Below are positions 34,206-41,596 of a stretch of DNA of 64,000 bases, in pieces; the first letter of the stretch is position 1; each line of letters begins with the position of its first letter. Source of the DNA: an uncultured Eubacteriales bacterium (GTDB lineage: Bacteria; Bacillota; Clostridia; Christensenellales; Borkfalkiaceae); NCBI GenBank assembly GCA_900540805.1, contig UQHL01000007.1, positions 58,069 to 122,068 on the forward strand, in the 5' to 3' direction. The translations under genes were made by a program, and so were the position numbers. Under the pieces are notes generated by a model. That model searched no databases and was not told the origin of the DNA. It was given only the letters and a program-made list of their open reading frames with translations.

Positions 34206-34508
34206 CTACCTTCTAAGTATTTCCGCGCATTGTACGAGATCCCTTTTTGCATTTTCGCTAAGTTTCCGATAGCTAAGGATTAACTCTTTTTCCTGCTTAC
34301 AGATTTCTATTCGGTTTTCTTCTTTGAAAAAATCTTCCAAAGTGATATTTAACGCCGTGCAAATCTGTTGCAGAGCCTTTATCCGTGGGCTGCTTCCACG
34401 ATACCAATTATAGATTGCCTTCGGCGATAAGCCCGCCTTTTTCGTCAATTGCGGTATAGAGAGATTTCGCTCTTTCAATAATTTATCTAACCTTTCCGTT
34501 ACTTCCAT
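34206..34508 (-). CDS. XRE-family regulator
   Basis: 100 residues. Helix-turn-helix at residues 3-60 (RLDKLLKERNLSIPQLTKKA, GLSPKAIYNWYRGSSPRIKA). The start at 34508 has GAGAAGGAAAATAAAG; the longer frame to 34649 covers the upstream terminator and is not real. It is a lone gene in a cluster of XRE regulators. Confidence 0.85.
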   Translation of the reverse strand: MEVTERLDKLLKERNLSIPQLTKKAGLSPKAIYNWYRGSSPRIKALQQICTALNITLEDFFKEENRIEICKQEKELILSYRKLSENAKRDLVQCAEILRR

Positions 34509-34524
34509 CTTTATTTTCCTTCTC

Positions 34525-34559
34525 AACTCTCCCCCTAAAAAATTTTTAGGGGGAGAGTT
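34525..34559. terminator. Strong terminator of operon B
   Basis: A perfect palindrome AACTCTCCCCCTAAAAA with its complement, with a T run on both sides. It ends the operon that runs from the sigma gene at 38,210 to the HTH gene at 34,582. Confidence 0.85.
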
Positions 34560-34581
34560 TTTAACCAGCTCTTTTTGATGC

Positions 34582-35331
34582 TTACTTTTCTTTAAAAAAT
34601 GCAGTTTCGTACACGCCTTCAAACGCATCGTCGGTAAAAAATTCCGCAAAATTAATACAACATGTTTTACAGATTTTATTAATCATTCCCCATTCAATAC
34701 CGTTACAGTTGCCCGACAAAATCTCCGAAAGTATAGGAAGTGAAATCCTGCTGCGCTCGCTCAGCTCTTCTACTGTCATATGATGTTCTGCCAACAATTC
34801 ATAGATACGGGCAACTATTGCCTCCAGGAATTTTTCATTCGCTTCTTTCTTCAACCCCGTAACCTTTTCTATGTTTTCCTTGTGTGCCTGGAATTCTTGA
34901 TTTACCCTTTCTTCAAAATCCGCTATCTCAATATGTACAGCTGACATTCCTTTTTCCGTTAACACTCGTAAATACATATCTTCCGCTATTTGGTTTTTAC
35001 TATATTGCTCCACTTCCGTTATGTAGTCCTTAACGGAATATTGATAATCCGCCAACGCCGCCGCAATATTGTCTAACAGGTTGTTTCTCATATATCTTTC
35101 CAAACAATCTTCGACGTCATCTAAATATTCCTCTACCGAAAGCTCGATTTTTCTTTCTGTTACCGCCACATTTTCCATAGATTGCAGATATTCACCGAAT
35201 ACTTTGGAGATGGCGCTATCATAATCTTTACGTTTTTCTTGCGAGCAACCGCCTTCTCCAACAATGTAATAGCCTAACGCGAGTATTTCAAGCGTTGCTT
35301 TTACTTCTTTCTCTGTTAATTCAATTTTCAT
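34582..35331 (-). CDS. Two-domain protein: unknown N-domain plus XRE HTH
   Basis: 249 residues. The first ~150 are a paralog of the next gene upstream (shared pattern MKIxL-ExE, and EI-DFEERVNQEFQ versus EIPDGEERLNKL). The last ~60 carry a helix-turn-helix (HHMTVEELSERSRISLPILS). The start at 35331 follows GGAGAAGGAGATAAGTATAA; the longer frame upstream overlaps the neighbour and is not used. It is the last gene of operon B, cotranscribed with an ECF sigma factor. Probably a regulator whose N-domain senses a partner or signal (inference). Confidence 0.75.
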   Translation of the reverse strand: MKIELTEKEVKATLEILALGYYIVGEGGCSQEKRKDYDSAISKVFGEYLQSMENVAVTERKIELSVEEYLDDVEDCLERYMRNNLLDNIAAALADYQYSVKDYITEVEQYSKNQIAEDMYLRVLTEKGMSAVHIEIADFEERVNQEFQAHKENIEKVTGLKKEANEKFLEAIVARIYELLAEHHMTVEELSERSRISLPILSEILSGNCNGIEWGMINKICKTCCINFAEFFTDDAFEGVYETAFFKEK

Positions 35332-35362
35332 TTTTATACTTATCTCCTTCTCCTTTAAGGGC

Positions 35363-35866
35363 TTATACCGCACAATTCTTCTCTTCCTGCGCTTCGGATA
35401 ACAGTTTATTGAGCCGTTCCTCTCCGTCGGGAATTTCAAGACGCACGATCTCCGCTCCCGACTTGGTAATCTCTTCCTCATAAAATTCTTGAACCAGGAT
35501 GTTGTTCAATAGATTATCGCCGTTTTCCTTATCGGGATATGCCAAATCTGCCAAAGCCTGCGAAAGCGCAAACGGCAACGCGTCCTTTTCTAATGCTTCT
35601 ACCGTTTCATACGCGTCTTCATAAAGTTCGTCCATACATTCCCCGACTTCTTTATAAAGCTCTTTCGACGCTATTTCTTTCTTCAAGCCCCCTAAACGCG
35701 CTTTCATCTTTTTCGTATTTTTTACATAATGAGTAATGAGTTTTTGGGACAGCGACTCATATTTCATCAAGTTTTTATGGGGGTCTACATTAATTAGCAC
35801 ATAAAATCCCACATACGTAAGTTCAATAAGTTTTTTTGCTTCCGATTCCAATAAATTAAATTTCAT
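35363..35866 (-). CDS. Unknown helical protein, paralog of the downstream N-domain
   Basis: 167 residues, helical, acidic, cytoplasmic (MKFNLLESEAKKLIELTYVG, LYEDAYETVEALEKDALPFA). It aligns with the N-terminal ~150 residues of the next gene but lacks the helix-turn-helix. The ATG at 35866 matches the paralog's start; one at 35875 is too close to the ribosome site. It starts 22 nt after the one-TM gene. The two paralogs may bind each other, one DNA-binding and one not. Confidence 0.7.
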   Translation of the reverse strand: MKFNLLESEAKKLIELTYVGFYVLINVDPHKNLMKYESLSQKLITHYVKNTKKMKARLGGLKKEIASKELYKEVGECMDELYEDAYETVEALEKDALPFALSQALADLAYPDKENGDNLLNNILVQEFYEEEITKSGAEIVRLEIPDGEERLNKLLSEAQEEKNCAV

Positions 35867-35887
35867 GATTTTCATTCTCCAATTTAT

Positions 35888-36538
35888 TTATTTTTGTTTA
35901 ATGGTTTTTTGCAAATATTCTACGAAATGGTAATTGTCTTCTGTACGAAACTCCACATATTCCATCACATACCGCTCCGTTCCCGTATCGATAAAGGCGT
36001 CAGCCTTATATCCATATAGCATCGGTTCGGTGGAAGCATCTGTTTTTTTCATTGCGCTATAATGTACTGTATAACCCAAAAACTCGAACTGATCAAGATA
36101 GGCGATTTCATCTATTTTGTAATCCTGTTTCACGATCACTTTCAGGGAAAGACTCTGCATCCAGCCCTCTCCTTCTTCTACACGATAAACGGAAAAATAC
36201 ACGGGTGTGTTTCGGCGCGTTTCATACGTCAAAGTGATCGTATTGAAATCTCCGATTAGCTGCGTAGAGACCAGGGTGCTGTTTAGGTACGAAATATCGG
36301 ATTTTTTCGTTGCATAAGTTTCGGCATAGCGTTGGTGAACGATGATTCCCAGACCAACACCAAATACCGCAACAATACCCACCGACACCCCCGTGATAAT
36401 AGAAACGGCTTTTCGTTTCCGATTGGCTTTCCTTTTTGCCTTGTTCGCGTCCACAATCGGATAAAGTGTGGTTTCTAAAAAGTCCTCGTCAAGCATTTCC
36501 GATTTTTCTTTATCCGCCAAATCTTTCAGCTCTTTCAT
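35888..36538 (-). CDS. One-TM protein, candidate anti-sigma factor (module B)
   Basis: 216 residues. A cytoplasmic N-terminus ends in a basic run (KAKRKANRKRKAV), then one membrane helix (SIITGVSVGIVAVFGVGLGI) and an external ~140-residue beta-rich domain. Same layout, size and gene position as the module A protein, though little direct identity is visible. The start has AAAGGCGGTAAAAA. It follows the peptidase gene by 12 nt. Topology fits an anti-sigma factor or a peptidase-cleaved signal relay. Confidence 0.6.
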   Translation of the reverse strand: MKELKDLADKEKSEMLDEDFLETTLYPIVDANKAKRKANRKRKAVSIITGVSVGIVAVFGVGLGIIVHQRYAETYATKKSDISYLNSTLVSTQLIGDFNTITLTYETRRNTPVYFSVYRVEEGEGWMQSLSLKVIVKQDYKIDEIAYLDQFEFLGYTVHYSAMKKTDASTEPMLYGYKADAFIDTGTERYVMEYVEFRTEDNYHFVEYLQKTIKQK

Positions 36539-36550
36539 TTTTTACCGCCT

Positions 36551-37705
36551 TTACGAAATCGTGATTGCCAGCGCCTCATTTATTTTTGCGCTCCCGACGT
36601 TGAGATACGCATTCTGATAAATCCCTACACCCATGGCGCAGTGAATATATCTATCCGTCCGCGTGCTATTGTTGGAGAACGTATAAGTCACTTCCAGACA
36701 CCCGAATCCAGCCACTGCGTGATTTCCGTTTGAGGTTTCGTAGTTCAACATATCATATCCCTCGCCTGTCGTTATCGTCGTAGAGGTATGCCCTGACAAA
36801 AATAACGCGATCGGCTTGCCCTGTTGAACGACTGATTTTGCCGTATCAAACTTGATCTTTCCCCACGACATCAAACTGCTGAAGCTGATATTGTACCCTT
36901 GCCGGTTGACGTATTTTTTCATCCCCGAACGAAAATCGGAAATTGTCGCTCCGCTACTGATAGTAGCCCCCATGTCCGCGTATAAGATATCCGATACGGC
37001 ATAAATCGTATCGTTTCCCGACTTAAAGCTATATCGTCCTAAAAAACTTGTGCCCGGCTCATAGTCAGGGATCAGGTTCGGGTACGTCTTGTCCAAATAG
37101 GCTATAAGGTTTGTCCCCGCGATTGGCACGCAGCCGTTGAGCTTTCCATAGTCATAGGTGGGTATCGACCACAAAATATTGTACGGCGTCTCCGAGCGGT
37201 AAGTATAATTGATTTGTTCCGAACTATATTTAAGTTCTATCGCGCCAAAGTACGCCGTTTCCGATACCGTTTCTATCGTTTCTTCGGAAATAGGCAAATC
37301 GGAAATACAATCGTAAAATACACCGTCGTCGTTATACCAATACAGCCCCTCCGATATATAGACGTTCGTGGCTTCGTCCTCATAGGGAGAGCTGCCGTCC
37401 GTCGTGATCTCCGTGACTTTTAACTCCCCGTCGTCGATTAGAATCGCAAAGCCCTCTTGCTCGTCGCAGCGGAAACTGTAAAGAACGCCGAGTTCCTCGA
37501 GGTTAATGTCGTACAGTATTTCTTTTTCTGCGGATATGCTCGCTTCTTCTACATTCTCGTACCCCAAAATCCCGTTTAAGGTTGCTTGGAACAGGTTATC
37601 CAGCTCGTCGTAACGGACGGCGGCACCGGCTTTTAAAGCATTCACGCTCGGCGCGAGTAATAAGGCGGCAAATACAGAAGCGATTATTTTATTTGAGGTT
37701 TTCAT
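36551..37705 (-). CDS. Secreted C39/papain-like cysteine peptidase (module B)
   Basis: 384 residues with an N-terminal signal peptide. Paralog of the module A peptidase with the same order of motifs: likely nucleophile Cys in YGKLNGCVPIAGTNLIAYLD, likely His in SNGNHAVAGFGCLEV, C-terminal Asn in AYLNVGSAKINEALAITIS. The Gln ahead of the Cys in module A is not in the same place here. The start at 37705 overlaps the sigma gene by 17 bp and has AAAGGAAAAAGATA. Exported cysteine peptidase cotranscribed with an ECF sigma factor; the substrate is unknown. Confidence 0.7.
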   Translation of the reverse strand: MKTSNKIIASVFAALLLAPSVNALKAGAAVRYDELDNLFQATLNGILGYENVEEASISAEKEILYDINLEELGVLYSFRCDEQEGFAILIDDGELKVTEITTDGSSPYEDEATNVYISEGLYWYNDDGVFYDCISDLPISEETIETVSETAYFGAIELKYSSEQINYTYRSETPYNILWSIPTYDYGKLNGCVPIAGTNLIAYLDKTYPNLIPDYEPGTSFLGRYSFKSGNDTIYAVSDILYADMGATISSGATISDFRSGMKKYVNRQGYNISFSSLMSWGKIKFDTAKSVVQQGKPIALFLSGHTSTTITTGEGYDMLNYETSNGNHAVAGFGCLEVTYTFSNNSTRTDRYIHCAMGVGIYQNAYLNVGSAKINEALAITIS

Positions 37706-38210
37706 TATCTTTTTCCTTTATAAATTCTTTTTTCAATTTTTTCTTAGCGGTTTCGTGTAGGTAGTACACGGCACCGCTTTTTAGTTTCAGCAGTTCTCCG
37801 ATTTCGTTGAGTTTATACAATTCCCAATACCGCAAATAAATAATACGGCGTTCGATTACATTCAGACAATTTAGGATATCCGTATCCAGGATCTCGGGCG
37901 TGTCCACGCGTTCCGCTCTTGCCGCCAGTTCCTCCGCCCGGCGTTGTCCTTTCTCTTTCCGTAATTTGTCTATGGCGATATTCGCGGCGAGGGTATGTAT
38001 CCAGGCGTTTGGCGCTCTAATCCATTTCAATTTACAGGTGAACAGTCTTAGGAATACCGCCTGCGCGACGTCATCCCCATCTACTGTCCCGCGGAATTGA
38101 CGATTGATAGAAAGCACAATCACGGGATAATAGTATTCATATAGCTCTTTCACCGCGCTCTTGCTATATCGGTATCGACTTAGCAAAAAGTTAAATTTTA
38201 TTACGTTCAT
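37689..38210 (-). CDS. ECF-type sigma factor (module B)
   Basis: 173 residues. Region 2 is about 20-90 (AVKELYEYYYPVIVLSINRQ, DDVAQAVFLRLFTCKLKWIR) and region 4 is about 115-165 (LYKLNEIGELLKLKSGAVYY). The start has TCGGAGAGAAATAAAA. It heads a five-gene operon. The TGCGTAAAA/CGTCTTAT boxes used in module A are not seen upstream, so this factor probably reads a different promoter. Confidence 0.88.
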   Translation of the reverse strand: MNVIKFNFLLSRYRYSKSAVKELYEYYYPVIVLSINRQFRGTVDGDDVAQAVFLRLFTCKLKWIRAPNAWIHTLAANIAIDKLRKEKGQRRAEELAARAERVDTPEILDTDILNCLNVIERRIIYLRYWELYKLNEIGELLKLKSGAVYYLHETAKKKLKKEFIKEKDNENLK

Positions 38211-38462
38211 TTTTATTTCTCTCCGAAAAAAATCTTTTTGCTTCGTCCTATAAGTAGAAAGACTTTTATTAATTTTCCACTCGCCAAAAAATATGCCTAT
38301 GTTTACGAACAGATAGAGTAAAAAAATAAAGTATTATTCATTTGGGCTTAGGTCGTGTTATAAGCACACCTATAAAACAAAACTATTATAACATAAAAAA
38401 ATAGAAAAGGACAGTTATATGAACAATTTTTTTTAGCGAATATAGGAGGCTCTTGTCTAATT

Positions 38463-38942
38463 ATGTCTAAAATCCCCGAAGATACCGAAAAGAGGGTATC
38501 ACCAGAATTTCAGCAACGTCTGAAAGATTTAATTTCTGACGAAGAATGTACAAAAAAAGAATTTGCTTCAGCTGTCGGTATAAGTAAAGATGTAATTATA
38601 CGTGCGACACTCTACGGTATTATTCCCAGCTTACAATCTCTTATCAAAATTGCAGATCATTTGGATATTTCATTGGATTATTTGTTAGCTGAAACCGACG
38701 ATAGATCTTTTTACAAATCAGAAAATCCTACAACCTTTCATACAAGATTAGAATATCTTAAAAATGAGAAAAATACGAAATATTCCAAGATTTCTCACTC
38801 TATGCCTTTTTCAAGGAACTCATTTAATGAATGGTTAAGGAGAAAGACATTCCCTTCTCTTGAGTATTTAAAAGCGATAGCAGAATACTTTGACGTTTCT
38901 ATCGATTATCTGCTTGGACGCACAGATTATAGACATAACTGA
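38463..38942 (+). CDS. Tandem-HTH XRE regulator, copy 1
   Basis: 159 residues with two XRE helix-turn-helix domains in one chain (LISDEECTKKEFASAVGISK to SLDYLLAETDD, and HTRLEYLKNEKNTKYSKISH to SIDYLLGRTDYRHN). The gap 38,211-38,462 has an AT-rich promoter region. A GGAGG is 13 nt before the ATG, a long spacing. It is close to the next gene in sequence and size, a tandem duplication. The first domain ends AETDD and the second GRTDY, typical of phage-like repressors. Target unknown. Confidence 0.85.
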   Translation: MSKIPEDTEKRVSPEFQQRLKDLISDEECTKKEFASAVGISKDVIIRATLYGIIPSLQSLIKIADHLDISLDYLLAETDDRSFYKSENPTTFHTRLEYLKNEKNTKYSKISHSMPFSRNSFNEWLRRKTFPSLEYLKAIAEYFDVSIDYLLGRTDYRHN

Positions 38943-38961
38943 AAGAAGGAGTAAATTAACC

Positions 38962-39447
38962 ATGGATAATATGGAAAAAATATCAGAAACCCCAAAGAAA
39001 AAAGTTTCCCCTGAGTTTCGAGAAAGATTACTTGAGCTTATCGATGACGTAGGCTGTCGAAGAACTGAATTTTCCTCTTTAGTAAAAGTTAATAAGGACA
39101 TAATCTCGCGCGCCACGATTTATGGAATAGTTCCGAGTATGCAATCTTTACTTAAAATAGCTGATTATTCCGAAGTATCATTAGAGTACCTTTTAGGACT
39201 AAAAGATAAAAATGAATTCTATAAATCTGAAAGTCCCACCACTTTTCATGCACGGCTTTTACAACTAACAGAAGAAAAAGGAACAACATTTGCGCAAATT
39301 GCACATAGAATGCCGTTTGCAAGAAATCTTTTTCAAGAATGGCTTCGGAGAAAAACGTTACCAACATTAGATAATTTATTGGCTTTAGCTGAATACTTTA
39401 AGGTTTCGCCAGATTACCTATTAGGACGTACTGACGACAAAAATTAA
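38962..39447 (+). CDS. Tandem-HTH XRE regulator, copy 2
   Basis: 161 residues, paralog of copy 1, again two XRE domains (RLLELIDDVGCRRTEFSSLV to SLEYLLGLKDK, and LLQLTEEKGTTFAQIAHRMP to SPDYLLGRTDDKN). The start at 38962 is set by AAGAAGGAGTAAATTAACC; upstream in-frame starts lie inside copy 1. It is followed after 27 nt by the DUF1016 gene, so all three can be one transcript. Confidence 0.88.
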   Translation: MDNMEKISETPKKKVSPEFRERLLELIDDVGCRRTEFSSLVKVNKDIISRATIYGIVPSMQSLLKIADYSEVSLEYLLGLKDKNEFYKSESPTTFHARLLQLTEEKGTTFAQIAHRMPFARNLFQEWLRRKTLPTLDNLLALAEYFKVSPDYLLGRTDDKN

Positions 39448-39474
39448 GTCTTGCAAAATTTTTAAGGGGAATTT

Positions 39475-40482
39475 ATGTTAATTAATGACAATCAATATCT
39501 CTCCATTATTGAAACAATTAAATCCGAAATAGCCAAGTCACAGTATAAAGCAGCTCTACAAATTAATCGAGAGCTTACTTTGCTTTATCACAGCATTGGT
39601 ACTGCAATTAATGAATGTAAAATTTGGGGCAATAAATTTATCGATAATCTTGCCAAAGATATCAAATTAGCATTTCCTAATAGTACAGGCTATTCCGTTA
39701 GGAATCTAAAATATATGGCAAAATTTGCCGCGGAATATCCCGATATAGAATTTGTGCAACAGGTTGTTGCACAAATTCCGTGGGGACATAATATCGTGCT
39801 TTTGGATAAAGTCAATAATCCTGACGCAAGAGAATGGTATGCCAGAAATTGTATTAAAAACGGCTGTTCCCGGAATGTACTCGTTCATCAAATCGAAACG
39901 AAACTTTACGAGCGGCAAATTCTTACGGAAAAAATTTCAAATTTTGAAAGCCGCTTACCTGCCCCTCAAAGTGAACTCGCCCTCCAGACTATGAAAGACC
40001 CTTACGTTTTCGATTTTATTCCCTTTAAGGAAGATATGCTTGAACGCGATATCGAACAGGCTCTTATCAAAGACATTACGGAGTTACTGCTTGAACTCGG
40101 TACAGGTTTTGCTTTCGTAGGTAATCAATATCATTTAAACATCGGCGGAGACGATTTTTATATTGACCTTTTATTTTACAATATAAATTTACGCTGTTAT
40201 GTTGTAATAGAGCTTAAAACGGGAGACTTTAAACCCGAATATGCGGGACAACTCAATTTTTATCTTTCCGCAGTAGATGGTCTCTTAAAAAAGGAAGACG
40301 ACAAACCCACTATCGGACTCCTTTTGTGTCAAAACAAAAATAACCTCGTCGCCGAATATTCTCTAAAGGATATGAGTAAACCAATGGGCGTAAGCGAATA
40401 TAAGATTACAGGAAATCTACCGAAAGAGCTTGAAAGAGAATTGCCTTCTGTGGAAGATATACAAAAGCGGATTAAAAAATAA
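39475..40482 (+). CDS. yhcG: DUF1016/YhcG-family PDDEXK nuclease
   Basis: 335 residues. The N-terminal DUF1016 domain (YKAALQINRELTLLYHSIGT, GYSVRNLKYMAKFAAEYPDI) and a C-terminal PDDEXK nuclease fold (DDFYIDLLFYN, VVIELKTGDFKPEYAGQLNF) match the YhcG family. The likely active site is the Asp in FYID and Glu-Leu-Lys in VIELK. Family members are linked to restriction-modification loci and DNA-repair or defence. Here no methylase is adjacent. The start has AAGGGGAATTT. It is bracketed by tandem-HTH genes on the left and a remnant of a third copy on the right, which points to insertion of the nuclease into an array. Confidence 0.88.
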   Translation: MLINDNQYLSIIETIKSEIAKSQYKAALQINRELTLLYHSIGTAINECKIWGNKFIDNLAKDIKLAFPNSTGYSVRNLKYMAKFAAEYPDIEFVQQVVAQIPWGHNIVLLDKVNNPDAREWYARNCIKNGCSRNVLVHQIETKLYERQILTEKISNFESRLPAPQSELALQTMKDPYVFDFIPFKEDMLERDIEQALIKDITELLLELGTGFAFVGNQYHLNIGGDDFYIDLLFYNINLRCYVVIELKTGDFKPEYAGQLNFYLSAVDGLLKKEDDKPTIGLLLCQNKNNLVAEYSLKDMSKPMGVSEYKITGNLPKELERELPSVEDIQKRIKK

Positions 40483-40541
40483 GTGATGCTTCCGAAATTT
40501 TGCCTTTAGATTCTATATATTCTGAATTATTAAACTAAAAA

Positions 40542-40679
40542 TTTTCTTTTCCTGAAAACTATTTTTATGAATGGAGAAGAGAAGAAATTACTCCGTCGCT
40601 GGAATATTTAAAAGCTATCGCAGAGTATTTCAAGGTCAGTATAGATTATTTGTTGGGTCGAACGGATTACAGAGATTAA
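40542..40679 (+). pseudogene. Remnant of a third tandem-HTH regulator
   Basis: 45 codons without a start match the end of the two tandem-HTH genes: FSFPENYFYEWRREEITPSL, then EYLKAIAEYFKVSIDYLLGR and TDYRD before the stop. It is the C-terminal HTH only. It sits 60 nt after the DUF1016 gene. Confidence 0.8.
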
Positions 40680-40697
40680 TACGTACCCTTTAAAATG

Positions 40698-40730
40698 AAA
40701 AGAGATACCCACGCGTGAGTATCTCTTTTT
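40698..40730. terminator. Bidirectional hairpin terminator
   Basis: Arms AAAAGAGATAC and GTATCTCTTTTT with a CACG/CGTG core; it ends the plus-strand HTH/DUF1016 unit and the Doc gene from the other side. Confidence 0.8.
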
Positions 40731-40752
40731 ATTTGCCCTTGGACTCAGCCTT

Positions 40753-41127
40753 TCATTCACGATCTTTAATCCAGGCTAACAGCTCTTCATATTTCATTTT
40801 CCCTTCCGCAAGTTTTAGCCCCACTTCCACGACTTCTTTATCCGTCACGTCTATCGTGATTCCATTCACCTCTAAAAAAGTCAGCAGAACATACATCCCT
40901 ATCCGCTTGTTTCCATCCACGAACGCATGATTAGATACAAGCCCTACGCCAAGTCTTGCCGCTTTTTCTTCTTTGCTTGGAAAAAGCTCTTTCCCGTCAA
41001 ACGTAGCATAACATGCTTCCAATGCAGAATCCAATAAGCCAAAGTCCCGCACTCCGTCTTCGCCGCCTGTCTGTTCGATGAGTAATTGGTGCAACAGTAA
41101 CACTTTGTCCTGGCTGAATTTTATCAT
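40753..41127 (-). CDS. doc: Doc-type Fic-domain toxin
   Basis: 124 residues. The Fic/Doc signature HAFVDGNKRIG is intact (His at about residue 67), with flanking helices typical of Doc (QDKVLLLHQLLIEQTGGEDG, GLLDSALEACYA). Doc toxins phosphorylate and inactivate elongation factor Tu. The gene overlaps the antitoxin by 4 bp (ATGA). Toxicity should be neutralised by the upstream protein. Confidence 0.92.
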   Translation of the reverse strand: MIKFSQDKVLLLHQLLIEQTGGEDGVRDFGLLDSALEACYATFDGKELFPSKEEKAARLGVGLVSNHAFVDGNKRIGMYVLLTFLEVNGITIDVTDKEVVEVGLKLAEGKMKYEELLAWIKDRE

Positions 41128-41366
41128 TTTGCCAGTTCCTCAAAGGCTTTCCGATGCTTTTCCAAAACGCGCTTTGCCACCACGTCGATTTTTTCGTCGT
41201 CCGTTAAATCAATCAACGGATTATTTTCCAAGTTTATCAGCATATACTTCGGTTTATTATTTTTGAAAACCACTACACTACCCTGCTTATCTGCTATTCT
41301 CGCCGCTTTCGAGAAATTCTGATTCGTTTCTGTTATAGACAGAACTTGATTCGTATCAATCGTCAT
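41124..41366 (-). CDS. phd: Phd/YefM-type antitoxin
   Basis: 80 residues. The N-terminal Phd fold (QNFSKAARIADKQGSVVVFK, NNKPKYMLINLEN) binds the operator and the C-terminal ~25 residues form the toxin-binding tail. The start has AACAGGAGGCGAATGGT, under a consensus promoter (41,387-41,415). It is cotranscribed with the Doc toxin, and Phd proteins repress their own operon. Confidence 0.92.
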   Translation of the reverse strand: MTIDTNQVLSITETNQNFSKAARIADKQGSVVVFKNNKPKYMLINLENNPLIDLTDDEKIDVVAKRVLEKHRKAFEELAK

Positions 41367-41386
41367 ACCATTCGCCTCCTGTTTAT

Positions 41387-41415
41387 ATTATACCACAAAA
41401 ATAGCTATAATGCAA
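41387..41415 (-). promoter_or_regulatory. Promoter of the Phd/Doc operon
   Basis: On the minus strand: -35 TTGCAT (41410-41415), a 17-nt spacer, -10 TATAAT (41387-41392), 20 nt before the antitoxin ATG. Confidence 0.75.
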
Positions 41416-41596
41416 CCTATAATTATAAATTTCTAATATTTTTCATTAGCGATTACTTCTTGCTGCTTTTTTCCCAACAAATAATTATAGACTTCCGAGT
41501 AGAAATCCTTTTCCGCTTACATAATTGATCCTATATATCATTTCTTCTGTTGCTATCTTTTGGCTTTTTAGTTCCCTTTTGTAACCCTGCCATCTT

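Noticed and set aside
38232..38250. TTCTACTTATAGGACGA upstream of sigma B, like TTCTACTAATAAGACGA near promoter site 3
   Set aside because: The orientation relative to the gene is opposite to the other sites and the second box is missing, so I treat it as chance.
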